DNA from: UBA11612 sp965228575
GTDB taxonomy: Bacteria > Pseudomonadota > Alphaproteobacteria > Rhodospirillales > Rhodospirillaceae
DNA: 64,000 nt
Direction: 5' to 3'
Assembly (NCBI GenBank): GCA_965228575.1
Contig: CBDDHW010000057.1
Location: forward strand, 1 to 64,000
Under the pieces are notes generated by a model that made no database searches, was not told the origin of the DNA, and saw only the letters and a list, made by a program, of their open reading frames with translations. This document shows, piece by piece, positions 45,575 through 54,781 of this stretch. Each line of letters begins with the position of its first letter. The stretch's first letter is position 1. The position numbers and the translations under genes were made by a program.

Positions 45575-46297
45575 ATGAAAGCGGACGATTTCGAATACTC
45601 AGATGGTGAGACCATCTGCCGTGGGTACCTAGCCTGCAATGAAAAAACTCCTAGGAAACGTCCGGGTGTATTGGTCATTCATGAAGCCGGAGGCTTGGGA
45701 GCGCATGCATTAAAACGTACACGCATGTTGGCCGAGCTAGGATATGTCGCGCTCGCGGCCGACCTTTATGGTGGCCGCAAACAAGCCAAAACCAGAGACG
45801 AAATGCAGGCTTTCATGGATGACCTTACCCGGGACACCAGTTTGTATCGCGCACGAGCAAGAGCAGGATTAAATGCTCTCTCTGGTGTTCCGAACGTAGA
45901 TACTTCGCGCATAGGCGCTATCGGATTTTGTTTTGGTGGTGCAACGGTGCTGGAGCTGGCAAGAGATGGAGCGCCGCTGAAAGGCGTCGTCAGTTTTCAT
46001 GGTCTTCTAAAAACCAAGGCCCCAGCGAGACCCGGCGTCGTGGAAGCCAAAATCCTGGTATGTAATGGTGCGGACGACCCCATGGTTCCGCCTCACGATG
46101 TGACTGCTTTCGAAGAAGAAATGCGCGCGGCCAAAGCTGACTGGCAGGTGATTAATTACGACGGCACCGTGCACAGTTTCATGAATCCTTGGGCCGACGG
46201 AAAGGATGTTCCCGGTACACTTTATAACGCACAAAGTGCCGCACATGCCTGGACTGCCATGCAGACATTCTTCGATGGGGTGCTTGGCCCGATTTAG
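45575..46297 (+). CDS. Dienelactone hydrolase family protein
   Basis: 240 residues from ATG 45575. The nucleophile elbow is GFCFGG with a Cys, as in dienelactone hydrolases. HEAGGLGAH near residue 37 forms the oxyanion region, NGADDPMVPPH holds the catalytic Asp, and DGTVHSFM the His. It could hydrolyse carboxymethylene lactones or other small esters. The stop overlaps the stop of the convergent DUF3750 gene (46294-46297). Confidence 0.87.
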   Translation: MKADDFEYSDGETICRGYLACNEKTPRKRPGVLVIHEAGGLGAHALKRTRMLAELGYVALAADLYGGRKQAKTRDEMQAFMDDLTRDTSLYRARARAGLNALSGVPNVDTSRIGAIGFCFGGATVLELARDGAPLKGVVSFHGLLKTKAPARPGVVEAKILVCNGADDPMVPPHDVTAFEEEMRAAKADWQVINYDGTVHSFMNPWADGKDVPGTLYNAQSAAHAWTAMQTFFDGVLGPI

Positions 46298-47082
46298 GGG
46301 GTATCGGCGTTCGCCGTCCAGTTTTCCTGAAATGGAATGCGCCCGGCGCCCGGCAGAGTGATCGACGGATCAAACGGATTGATCCCAACCACGAGGCCCA
46401 GGAAGTTGATTTCCAGCCCTTCCTTACGGGCCGCGAGAATCCCGAACAATCCGCCTAAGGATATCTGAAAGCCGGTGCCGCTGGGCGCGGCGGCGACAAG
46501 ATTCCAGCCAAGATAATCTTTGCCGATGGCTTTGCCGGGCAGCGCGAGTTCGAATTCGGGAATTCGGCGGGCCAAAAATGCGATGAAGGTGTTGCTGTTA
46601 GGGCCGGGCCAGACTCTGTATGTCTGCGCGTTCGGATAAGCAGCGACGGCGTCTGGGAGAGCGGCAATAACCTTCTCGGCCTGAGCGCCGCGAATATCCT
46701 GCACCAGCTTTGGGAACGCGCCGTACCATCGCCGGTCTGGGGTTGGCGTGTCAGAGATGATCACCGAGGTTCCAAGGCGCCGCAGGCGAAATCCTATGAC
46801 CTCGTAGCGGCGATACTCGGTCGCGTTTTCCGGTTTGGCGGCGACCCAGCAATGATCGCCGAATGCCCCGCGCCACCGGACCGCCGGAGCGCAATAGGCC
46901 TGAACAATGGCCGGCGCATGGTCCTCGGGCGCGGGCGCCCAACCGATAGGCTCGCGGCTCGCAGCCCACCAATCCTGGGCGCGGACGGTTGAGTCGAGGG
47001 TAATCCGCAGCAAGGGGATGGACACCAGGACAAGGGCAATAATCACCAGCGCCCGGAAAAATTTGGAGAAAAACGTCATCAT
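46294..47082 (-). CDS. DUF3750 family protein
   Basis: 262 residues from ATG 47082 (MMTFFSKFFRALVIIALVL). An N-terminal hydrophobic helix anchors or exports it. The body has APAIVQAYCAPAVRWRGAFGDHCWVAAKP, then YEVIGFRLRR and RVWPGPNSNTFIAFLARRIPE, the typical DUF3750 run. An ORF upstream start at 47133 exists but reads poorly. No enzymatic function is known. The stop codon overlaps that of the convergent hydrolase. Confidence 0.8.
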   Translation of the reverse strand: MMTFFSKFFRALVIIALVLVSIPLLRITLDSTVRAQDWWAASREPIGWAPAPEDHAPAIVQAYCAPAVRWRGAFGDHCWVAAKPENATEYRRYEVIGFRLRRLGTSVIISDTPTPDRRWYGAFPKLVQDIRGAQAEKVIAALPDAVAAYPNAQTYRVWPGPNSNTFIAFLARRIPEFELALPGKAIGKDYLGWNLVAAAPSGTGFQISLGGLFGILAARKEGLEINFLGLVVGINPFDPSITLPGAGRIPFQENWTANADTP

Positions 47083-47169
47083 CTGCCTTCGTAACCCAAA
47101 ATGCGGGACTTTAGTGAGTGAGAAATTCGTCACAATTTAGGCAGGTGTTGCTGCCGTGGCTGGCCGCGC

Positions 47170-48978
47170 TCAATTTTCAAGCTCCTCACGAAGAAGCTCT
47201 AGGGACAGCCACTCGTCTTCCGCATCGGCGATTTGCGCAAGAGTGGACTCAAGATCGGCTGCATTTTTCTTGAAGGCTTCGGGGTCGCGCGCAAAGAAAT
47301 CGGGATCGGCGAGGATTGCCTGAAGGCGCGCCGCCTCCGCGCGCAGGGCTTCAAGTCTGGCAGGCAGGGTTTCTAAAGCGTGCTTTTCTTTAAAGCTGAG
47401 TTTTGATTTGCGGCCCGCCGCCGCGGCTTTCTTCTCAGCCTTTGGCGCTTTGGTTTTGTCTTTCGTTTGTGCGGCGAGCACCCCAACACCGTACCCGCGC
47501 TGGGCAATCATATCGGTGTATCCGCCCGCATAGTTGATCCAGCGCCCGCCGTCCTCAAAAGCGATCACAGAGGTGACAACCCGGTCCAGAAAATCACGGT
47601 CGTGGCTGACAAGCAGAACCGTGCCGCTATAGTCGGCGAGCATCTCTTGCAAGAGATCGAGGGTTTCCAAGTCCAGATCATTGGTCGGCTCGTCAAGCAC
47701 CAAGAGATTGGAGGGCTTTGCAAGCGCGCGGGCAAGCATGAGCCGGCCACGTTCGCCTCCTGAAAGTTTCTCGACCGGTGTACGTACTTGTTCGGGGCCA
47801 AACAGAAAATCTTTCATGTAGCTGACCACATGTTTTTGGCCGCCGCCGACCGCTACCATTTCGCTGTCGTTACCGGTCAATGCGTCTTTGAGCGAGGCTT
47901 TGGGGTCGAGAGACTCGCGGGTTTGATCCAAGGTGACCATCTCAAGGTTTTCGCCGAGGGTGACAGTGCCGCGATCCGCGGCAAGGTCGCCGGTGAGCAG
48001 ACGTAGAAGAGTTGTTTTGCCCGCACCATTCGGGCCGACAATGCCTACTCGATCGCCGCGGCCTATGCGCAACGAGACATCTTTGACGATCGCGCGACCG
48101 CCGTAGGATTTGGATACGTCTTCAACTTCGATAACAAGCCGAGAGGTGGCCTCGGCCTCGGCGGCGGACATATCAACGTTGCCGACCGGTCCGCGATACT
48201 CGCGGCGTTCTCTTCGCAGTTCATGGAGCTGGTTCAAGCGCCGCACATTGCGTTTGCGCCGTCCGGACACACCATAGCGAAGCCAGTCTTCTTCACGGGC
48301 TATTTTGCGATCGAGTTTGTGGCGATCCAGTTCTTCTTGCTCGAGCACCTCATCGCGCCAAGTCTCGAAATCGGCAAACCCGCGATCAACGCGGCGAACT
48401 GTTCCGCGATCAAGCCATGCGGTCGAGGTAGAGAGATTGGATAAAAAACGCCGGTCGTGACTGATGATGACTATAGCCGAGCGCATCGCCGAGAGTTCGT
48501 TTTCCAGCCATTCAATCGCGGGCAAATCGAGATGATTGGTGGGCTCATCGAGGAACAAGATATCGGGGGTTGGCGCAAGAACCCGGGCCAGGGCGCAGCG
48601 GCGTGCCTCACCGCCCGAGAGCTGGCGCGGATTTTCCTCCCCGCTCAGCCCAAATTTATTGAGCAATCGCCCGGCGCGATGCACATCGTCTAGCGGACCA
48701 AGCCCGGCTTCGACATAGGCGCGCGCGGTCTCAAACCCATCGAAGTCGGGCTCTTGCGGTAAGTACCGCACGGAGGTGCCCTGTTGCAACGCGCGCTCAC
48801 CGCTGTCCGGCTCAACCAAACCTGCGGCGATCTTGAGCAAGGTCGATTTGCCGGACCCGTTGCGTCCAACCAGACACAACCGCTCTCCGGAGCCAACCGA
48901 AAGTTCGGCGCCGGTCAGGAGCGTCGGACCACCGAAGGTGAGATGAATATCGCGAAGGAGAAGCAAGGGCGCGGCCAT
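47170..48978 (-). CDS. uup: ABC-F family ATPase of the Uup type
   Basis: 602 residues from ATG 48978 (MAAPLLLLRDIHLTFGG); an upstream in-frame start is not conserved. Two ABC cassettes each have Walker A (GRNGSGKS and GPNGAGKT), LSGGEARR/LSGGERGR and Walker B (ILFLDEPTNHLDL and LLVLDEPTNDLDL). A Uup-specific C-terminal Lys-rich linker and coiled coil (LSFKEKHALETLPARLEALRAEAARLQ) follow. No membrane segments, so it acts on ribosomes or DNA rather than as a transporter. It is divergent from 49081. Confidence 0.88.
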   Translation of the reverse strand: MAAPLLLLRDIHLTFGGPTLLTGAELSVGSGERLCLVGRNGSGKSTLLKIAAGLVEPDSGERALQQGTSVRYLPQEPDFDGFETARAYVEAGLGPLDDVHRAGRLLNKFGLSGEENPRQLSGGEARRCALARVLAPTPDILFLDEPTNHLDLPAIEWLENELSAMRSAIVIISHDRRFLSNLSTSTAWLDRGTVRRVDRGFADFETWRDEVLEQEELDRHKLDRKIAREEDWLRYGVSGRRKRNVRRLNQLHELRRERREYRGPVGNVDMSAAEAEATSRLVIEVEDVSKSYGGRAIVKDVSLRIGRGDRVGIVGPNGAGKTTLLRLLTGDLAADRGTVTLGENLEMVTLDQTRESLDPKASLKDALTGNDSEMVAVGGGQKHVVSYMKDFLFGPEQVRTPVEKLSGGERGRLMLARALAKPSNLLVLDEPTNDLDLETLDLLQEMLADYSGTVLLVSHDRDFLDRVVTSVIAFEDGGRWINYAGGYTDMIAQRGYGVGVLAAQTKDKTKAPKAEKKAAAAGRKSKLSFKEKHALETLPARLEALRAEAARLQAILADPDFFARDPEAFKKNAADLESTLAQIADAEDEWLSLELLREELEN

Positions 48979-49080
48979 GGCGGCACGGTCATAACATTTT
49001 TCTTTTGAAATGACCTGTCCGTTTTTTCGAAGCGTGCGTGCTACAGTGCGCAACCTTTAACCCGGCGGAGATCCATCTCG

Positions 49081-49758
49081 ATGCGAGATTTTAGTTTTAT
49101 GAGGACACTTCGGATTGCCATTGCATTCGTTGCCGCCTCTGGTTTTAACGCGGCGTGCGCGGAAGACGTGCGCGATACGCGCGAAATACTCGATGTTGTT
49201 TTTCCGGTTAAAATTGAAGCCGGGCTCGCCGTGCTGGGCGCGCCCGAACATCTTCGCAGCGGTTCGACAATTTATGTCTACGGGGAAAACGGATTTACGA
49301 AGTACCGCGACGGCATAAACGGATTCACATGTCTACTGAATCGCGATGCGTTCTTTTACGGCGGGCGGTCCTTTAAACCCACCTGCTGGGACGAAGAAGG
49401 TTTAACCAGCTATGTGCCGGTGATGCTGCGGGTTGGGGAACTGCTCGCCGCCGGAGAGTCGATTGAAGCCATCCGTACGGATATTGACAATGGATTCAAA
49501 GAAGGGCGGTTTCACAGGCCGACAAAAACTGGAATCGCATACATGGTGGTGGGAGACGTTGATATCGATCCCCGCACCGGTGAGATCAGACGCACCGCGT
49601 TTCCTGGTCACTATATGATTTATGCGCCGGGGGTCACCAACGAGGATTTGGGATATTCCGCTGATGCGTCTCGCATTGACCGGAGCCTGCCGTTCATATT
49701 CGACCGCGGAGCGGGCGGGTCCGAACTCGCGTATATGATCACCGTTCCGCACAACTGA
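49081..49758 (+). CDS. Secreted protein of unknown function
   Basis: 225 residues with a signal peptide (about 1-27, ending NAACA). No family motif is recognised. Features: YVYGENGFTKYRDGINGFTCLLNRD and PTCWDEEGL (Cys pair), then GHYMIYAPGVTNEDLGYS, and an end ELAYMITVPHN. It has balanced composition and appears a compact globular domain. Start ATG 49081; alternative at 49099 (MRTLRIAIAF). It is followed closely by the thioesterase, 11 bases. Confidence 0.6.
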   Translation: MRDFSFMRTLRIAIAFVAASGFNAACAEDVRDTREILDVVFPVKIEAGLAVLGAPEHLRSGSTIYVYGENGFTKYRDGINGFTCLLNRDAFFYGGRSFKPTCWDEEGLTSYVPVMLRVGELLAAGESIEAIRTDIDNGFKEGRFHRPTKTGIAYMVVGDVDIDPRTGEIRRTAFPGHYMIYAPGVTNEDLGYSADASRIDRSLPFIFDRGAGGSELAYMITVPHN

Positions 49759-49769
49759 TCGGCCTCGCC

Positions 49770-50225
49770 ATGACCACATTTGAAGCAAAAGACCCGGATT
49801 ATGAGGAGCGCGTACGCGCGAGTTTTAACCGGCAAAAGGCGATGCAGACCCTTGGGTTTACTTTGTCCAAGGTAACACCCGGCGAAGTGGAAATGATTGT
49901 GCCGTATCGCGAAGACCTTACGCAGCAGCATGGGTTTATGCACGGCGGCATTGTTGCGACCGGCCTCGATAACGTCTGCGGCTACGCGGCGTTTTCACTC
50001 ACCCACGGAGACATCGCCGTGTTGTCCGTCGAATTTAAGGTCAATTTATTATCACCGGCCAGCGGTGAGACTTTTGTTTTTCGCGGGTCGGTTATTAAGC
50101 CGGGAAGAACAATTACTGTCTGCGAAGCGCGTGCGTATGGGGTGACGGACGGCGTGGAAAAACTGATCGCGACCGCGACGGGAACGATCATGTCGGTCGC
50201 AAGCCGCGAAGGGCTTCATCATTAA
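49770..50225 (+). CDS. PaaI-family hotdog thioesterase
   Basis: 151 residues. The hotdog domain has VPYREDLTQQHGFMHGGIVATGLDNVCGYAAFS, where HGG and the following Asp are the catalytic region, and VEFKVNLLSPASGETFVFRG for the strands. It would hydrolyse an acyl-CoA thioester; the substrate is not evident. It ends 3 bases from the convergent MFS gene. Confidence 0.86.
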   Translation: MTTFEAKDPDYEERVRASFNRQKAMQTLGFTLSKVTPGEVEMIVPYREDLTQQHGFMHGGIVATGLDNVCGYAAFSLTHGDIAVLSVEFKVNLLSPASGETFVFRGSVIKPGRTITVCEARAYGVTDGVEKLIATATGTIMSVASREGLHH

Positions 50226-50227
50226 AC

Positions 50228-51811
50228 TTAAACGGGTGCGTCTTTGGGTTTGTTGCGAATCCAGATCGCGGCTCCGAGGACGCTTAAGATCGACAGCCCC
50301 GCCGCGAGCCCCATCGACCAGCGAAAAGCGCTAACAAACGCTGCCTCAATGGCATTGCGAAAGGTGAGACGGTCTGCTGGCGAGAGCGCCTCGGGCACCT
50401 CCATGGCGCCGAGATTAATCGTACCTTTTAAAATTTGAGCCGCGGCGGCGGATGAGAGGCTGAGGGTTGAAACCATCTCGACCATTTCGCGATGGAATAC
50501 GCCATAAAACAAAGCACCAAATACCGCGAGCGCGATGAGCGCGGCGGCCCGGGAAACCGCATTGTTCACACCGGACGCAGTGCCAGATTGGTGGTCGGGA
50601 ACAGAGGTCATGACAACGGTGGTCAGGGGCGCGACGCTGACCGCCATGCCGAAAGCCATGACCAGAATGCCTGGAAAGAAACCTGTCCAGTACGCCGCGT
50701 CCACACCGGGGCGCAGCAGCAATAAATATCCAAGGGCCGTAATCGCAGGTCCAATCAGGAGGGGCAGACGCGGGCCAAAGCGGTCCACCAATCCGCCCGC
50801 CCACGACGATAGGAGGAACATCACGATCATGAACGGGAGCAGGGCCGCACCAGCCTCGGTCGCTGTCATCCCCTGAATCTGAATCGCGTTTAGCGGCAGA
50901 AAGAAGAGCGCGCCGCCAAGTGCGCCGTAAAAAAACAGTGTTAAAACATTCGCGCCAATAAAATTCGCTGAGCGAAACAGGGCTGGGGGCAGCATGGGAC
51001 TCTCTGACCGCTGCTGAGTGACGACGAACCCTACGCCCGCCAAGACTCCAACAAACGCGGATGTCAAAACGAGGGGGTGCGACCATCCGAGATTGGCTTG
51101 CTCAATGAGCGCAAACACAATTCCTGCAAGTCCTAATGTACAAAGAACAGCGCCAATCCAATCAGTGGGCTGGGCGTCTTCGTCGCGGGAGTCAGGGACG
51201 CGCGCAATGGCCATGAAGACAACAATCAGCCCCAAAGGAATGTTGATGTAAAAAATCCAGCGCCAAGAAACATTCTCAATAAGCCAGCCGCCCACCAATG
51301 GCCCGACCGCCATGGTGATGGCTGTGTACGCCGACCACGTTCCGATTGCTTTGCCGCGCGCCTCGATTGGAAAATTTGCACTCACGAGAGACAAACTTCC
51401 CGGCACTAGAAATGCTCCGCCAACGCCTTGCAAAGCGCGCGCCGCAATAAGTTCGTTTGGCGTACGCGCAAGTCCACACAAGCCTGATGCGACGGTAAAT
51501 ACAATCATGCCAAGGACAAACATGTTGCGGCGGCCGAAGCGATCTCCCGCCGAACCGCCCACGAGAATGAGTGCGGACAGGAACAATGCGTATGCCTCGA
51601 CGACCCATTGAACTTGAGGGGCTGTGGCGCCTAAGTCGTTTTGGAGCGCCGGCAGTGCAACGTTCACCACAGTGCCGTCGATAAATGCGACCGACGAGCC
51701 CAGGATCGTTGTCGCCAAAACCCAGCGCCCGGTGGCGGGCTGGCGTTCAGGGCAGTCGGCCGCAGTTGCAATGACGCCCTTGTCGCAAGGATCCTGGCTG
51801 ATGCGAATCAT
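50228..51811 (-). CDS. DHA2-family (EmrB/QacA) MFS efflux transporter
   Basis: 527 residues with about fourteen helices. The N-terminal RWVLATTILGSSVAFIDGTVVNVALPALQNDL and motif A-type GDRFGRRNMFVLGM and RALQGVGGAFLVPGSLSL are characteristic of DHA2 proton-coupled drug exporters. No adjacent membrane-fusion protein or regulator; the outer-membrane-like protein downstream in the same direction (51845) ends the 33-base gap before it and could be a partner. Substrate unknown. Confidence 0.87.
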   Translation of the reverse strand: MIRISQDPCDKGVIATAADCPERQPATGRWVLATTILGSSVAFIDGTVVNVALPALQNDLGATAPQVQWVVEAYALFLSALILVGGSAGDRFGRRNMFVLGMIVFTVASGLCGLARTPNELIAARALQGVGGAFLVPGSLSLVSANFPIEARGKAIGTWSAYTAITMAVGPLVGGWLIENVSWRWIFYINIPLGLIVVFMAIARVPDSRDEDAQPTDWIGAVLCTLGLAGIVFALIEQANLGWSHPLVLTSAFVGVLAGVGFVVTQQRSESPMLPPALFRSANFIGANVLTLFFYGALGGALFFLPLNAIQIQGMTATEAGAALLPFMIVMFLLSSWAGGLVDRFGPRLPLLIGPAITALGYLLLLRPGVDAAYWTGFFPGILVMAFGMAVSVAPLTTVVMTSVPDHQSGTASGVNNAVSRAAALIALAVFGALFYGVFHREMVEMVSTLSLSSAAAAQILKGTINLGAMEVPEALSPADRLTFRNAIEAAFVSAFRWSMGLAAGLSILSVLGAAIWIRNKPKDAPV

Positions 51812-51844
51812 AGTGACGTCCTAATTAAGTCAGCTGGGCAGAAC

Positions 51845-52672
51845 TTACCGCCAACGATAGGTCAGACTCAGCCCGCCGCCTGCAGACGGGCTGTTGTCGG
51901 AGAATCCCTTCACGCCATAGAACAAAAGCGACCAATCGTCGCTGAGCCGCACGTTCATGTATGCCGTACCTTCTTGCGGGGTCGCCGCACCACGAATGGA
52001 AGACTGGCGGATGTCGTAGTAGGCGCCGAGCGTGAACCTATCGTCGAAGCTGTACTGCGCGCCCAAACTCCCGTAGATCACGTTACGCAAAGTGAAACCG
52101 GTGGGATCGCCGGTGAAGCGATAACCGAGAGTGGCAAACGGGACAAAGTTGTCGATGGACTGAGCGACGTCTACTTGAGTTGCGAAATCCCAAGCGCCGG
52201 TTCCAAGGCCTTTGCTGAAACTTGCTGTCGGCGCTTTGACCCGCGCGGTGAGGTCAATGAACAAACCTCGGTCGTAAAGGGACTCGAACGAATAGGTGCC
52301 GTAGAGATTGATGTCGCCGGGACCATCAGCTTTGCCTCCAGTGCGTACACCGAGCGAATCACCAGCTGACGAGCCATCTACGAGAAGGGCTGGACCTGAG
52401 ACGTGGAGGTAGGAAAAGACCGCGCGCGCCTTCCAAGGACCCTTGGACGCTTCAATGGTTGCTGGCAAATAAACAACAGTCGTGCGTTCCCGCGCGCCAT
52501 AGAACCCTGAGCTGACATCTACCCCAGTGCTTGCCCGGTATTGCCAAAAGGCGTCCGCAAAGGAGTCTTGCGCGCGTGCACCAGAGCTCATATTAATTGT
52601 GCCAGGTACAGTTAATATGAGGGTTAAAATCGCTGTGTTAACTCTCAATTCGTATCCATCCCAGATTTGCAT
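51845..52672 (-). CDS. Outer-membrane beta-barrel protein (putative)
   Basis: 275 residues. A signal peptide ends in ARA before QDSFADAFW, then alternating amphipathic strands such as GDINLYGTYSFESL, FVPFATLGYRF, NVIYGSLGAQYSF and DRFTLGAYYDIRQ. The last residues, LSLTYRWR, resemble a closing strand, although it ends in Arg rather than Phe. It has similarity in style to transporter or MetA-like outer-membrane proteins. Adjacent to the DHA2 gene in the same direction. A near-perfect inverted repeat lies in its signal-peptide coding region. Confidence 0.65.
   Translation of the reverse strand: MQIWDGYELRVNTAILTLILTVPGTINMSSGARAQDSFADAFWQYRASTGVDVSSGFYGARERTTVVYLPATIEASKGPWKARAVFSYLHVSGPALLVDGSSAGDSLGVRTGGKADGPGDINLYGTYSFESLYDRGLFIDLTARVKAPTASFSKGLGTGAWDFATQVDVAQSIDNFVPFATLGYRFTGDPTGFTLRNVIYGSLGAQYSFDDRFTLGAYYDIRQSSIRGAATPQEGTAYMNVRLSDDWSLLFYGVKGFSDNSPSAGGGLSLTYRWR
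52590..52618. promoter_or_regulatory. Near-perfect 11-base inverted repeat
   Basis: Arms at 52590-52600 and 52608-52618 (ATATTAATTGT and the complement, one mismatch) with a 7-base spacer, within the signal-peptide codons of the beta-barrel gene. It could be an operator or an RNA hairpin; no partner site seen. Confidence 0.4.
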
Positions 52673-52921
52673 CCCCTGCCGGCAACCGCACCGGCCGCGG
52701 CTTCGGAAAACATGCCCTATAAGTCAAAAGCGCTCGTCTCTGTGGATCCATCTTACGGTGCTGCAGTTTATGAGTCTGCCAAATCTTAAAGGCCCGCGGA
52801 TGAAAATTTAGACCTACTCAAGGAGCCAGTCCCCGCGTTGACCGGGCTTACCTATCCCCATATAGACGGGGCAGGCCTACGTCCTCCTCTGCATTCACAT
52901 TGGGACTTATCCTGGTAATTC
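52673..52921. other. Intergenic region before the TPR methyltransferase
   Basis: 249 bases, no gene supported. Contains CCCC/GGGG half pairs around 52856-52872 (TATCCCCATATAGACGGGG) that can form a hairpin close to the start of the methyltransferase gene. Confidence 0.3.
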
Positions 52922-54763
52922 ATGATCGCACCTGTTGACGATGAAGCGAGTCTCAAAGCGCGTCTTGCAGACAATCCTCGTGATGCGGACGCCCTTGGTG
53001 CGCTGGGCGATCTCGTTTTAAAAAAATTCTCCGCGTCAACGGACCAACCTTCTCCAACGGACCTTGCACGGGGCATCGCCTACGTTCGTGATGCGATCAA
53101 CCAGGGATTCAAGTCACCCGGTGTCATCGAACGTTTTGTCAAAACTATCGGAGGGCTGAAGTCCGTTCCTTCAGACTGGAATATAGAAGGCGCGCTAAAG
53201 CGCGCATTTGAGTCCTGCGCGTTAAACCCTCTTACATTTCGCCTGGCCGTCAACGCTCTGCTCCATGGTCTGCCGCAGAACAAGGGGGCCTTCGCAGAGG
53301 CATTGACCGCGACTTGGCAAGGCGACGACACAAAATTCGCAGAGCTTATGAGAGATGGTCGGTTGCAAGACACTCTCGCCGACCCGGCGCTGGCGATGAT
53401 CATGAGATCGACGGTTTACGCATCAGCAGAAATGGAAGTTCTTTTTACGGCCGTGCGTCGTTACTACCTGCACCTTGCCGTTGATTCTGACACGATCACC
53501 GTTAAACCGTCCGACCGCGCCCTGTGCTACGCTTTGGCCGACCAGTGTTTTTTAAATGAGTACGCATTTTGGACCGGCGCAAATGAAGAGCTTCGCTGTG
53601 ACCTCTTAGTAGAGTCCATAAGCGCAGACTTTGCGGAAAATGCCGTCAAGGACCCCTTCTCCATCGTCGTCGTGTCCTGCTACAGGCCTTTATCTTCCCT
53701 TCCCTGGGCCGAGAAACTTACTCGGTTGCGTCCCGCCACAGACCAGAATGAGTTTTCAGCCCTAATTCAACGCCACATCTTGGAGCCCACCAAAGAACGG
53801 GAAATTGCTCGATCACTACCAGTGATTGGCGAGATCACGGATGAAACCTCGCAGATGGTTAAAGATCAGTACGAAGAAAATCCGTATCCGCGGTGGGCGA
53901 TGCCAATGGTTCATGAACCGAAACCATTCTCGGCCGCCGTGCGAAGCAGATATCCTAATGCCGATCTGAATTTACTGACTCAGATCACAAAGCCCGACAT
54001 TCTTGTCGCGGGCTGCGGCACTGGACAGCAAATATTTCAAACCATTGGTGGTTACGACTCATGGGATTTGACGGCGATAGATATTTCAAGCGCAAGTCTC
54101 GCGTATGCGCAGCGCAAGATCGAAACATTCAATCTCCCGAGTGTGAACGTGGCGCTTTGCGACATTTTAAACGTCTCAAAGCTCGGTAAGACGTATGACA
54201 TTATCGAGTGTTTTGGCGTTCTTCACCACATGGAGAGCCCGATCGACGGATGGCGCGCCCTAGTAGAGGTGTTGCGCCCCGGGGGCATAATGAGCATCGG
54301 GCTCTACAGCTCAACGGCGCGGCGCGAGATCATTAACGCCCAAGCCTACGCCCGGCGCAAAAACTACGCGCCCAATCCTTCGGGAATACGTCGTTTCCGC
54401 CAAGATGTTTTGGCCGATGCTCGAAAATCGTCCGTCGCGCCCGCATCAAATCCTGTGACTGCATTCGGGCCGGTCATAAAAAGCTATCATGACTTTTACT
54501 CCCTCTCGATGTGCAGAGATCTTATCTTTCATGTCCAAGAGAAAAACTTCTCTCTCGAAGAAATAAAAGACGCTCTTTGTGAGCTCAATTTGCGTTTTCT
54601 CGGATTTAAATTTAGCAATCTTTCAATTTTGAATTCTTATTTTCGACGGTTTCCAGACGATCCGTCTGGCACAAATCTTTCAAACTGGGTCGCGTACGAA
54701 AACGAAAATCCAACCACGTTCGCCAACATGTACGTATTTGATGTACAGAAACCGGCGGGCTGA
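52922..54763 (+). CDS. TPR-like / class I SAM methyltransferase fusion
   Basis: 613 residues. The N-terminal 300 are helical and repeat-like (DNPRDADALGALGDLVLKK, ALKRAFESCALNPLTFRLAVNALL). A linker follows with DQYEENPYPRW, a signature in this family. The SAM-binding domain then has ILVAGCGTGQQIFQT, and FGVLHHMESPIDGWRALVEVLRPGGIMSIGLYS. It acts on an unknown protein or small molecule; fused helical repeats suggest a protein partner. Close relatives occur in alphaproteobacteria near glycan or other methyltransferase genes. Confidence 0.75.
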   Translation: MIAPVDDEASLKARLADNPRDADALGALGDLVLKKFSASTDQPSPTDLARGIAYVRDAINQGFKSPGVIERFVKTIGGLKSVPSDWNIEGALKRAFESCALNPLTFRLAVNALLHGLPQNKGAFAEALTATWQGDDTKFAELMRDGRLQDTLADPALAMIMRSTVYASAEMEVLFTAVRRYYLHLAVDSDTITVKPSDRALCYALADQCFLNEYAFWTGANEELRCDLLVESISADFAENAVKDPFSIVVVSCYRPLSSLPWAEKLTRLRPATDQNEFSALIQRHILEPTKEREIARSLPVIGEITDETSQMVKDQYEENPYPRWAMPMVHEPKPFSAAVRSRYPNADLNLLTQITKPDILVAGCGTGQQIFQTIGGYDSWDLTAIDISSASLAYAQRKIETFNLPSVNVALCDILNVSKLGKTYDIIECFGVLHHMESPIDGWRALVEVLRPGGIMSIGLYSSTARREIINAQAYARRKNYAPNPSGIRRFRQDVLADARKSSVAPASNPVTAFGPVIKSYHDFYSLSMCRDLIFHVQEKNFSLEEIKDALCELNLRFLGFKFSNLSILNSYFRRFPDDPSGTNLSNWVAYENENPTTFANMYVFDVQKPAG

Positions 54764-54781
54764 CGTGGAGCGGCAAAACGC

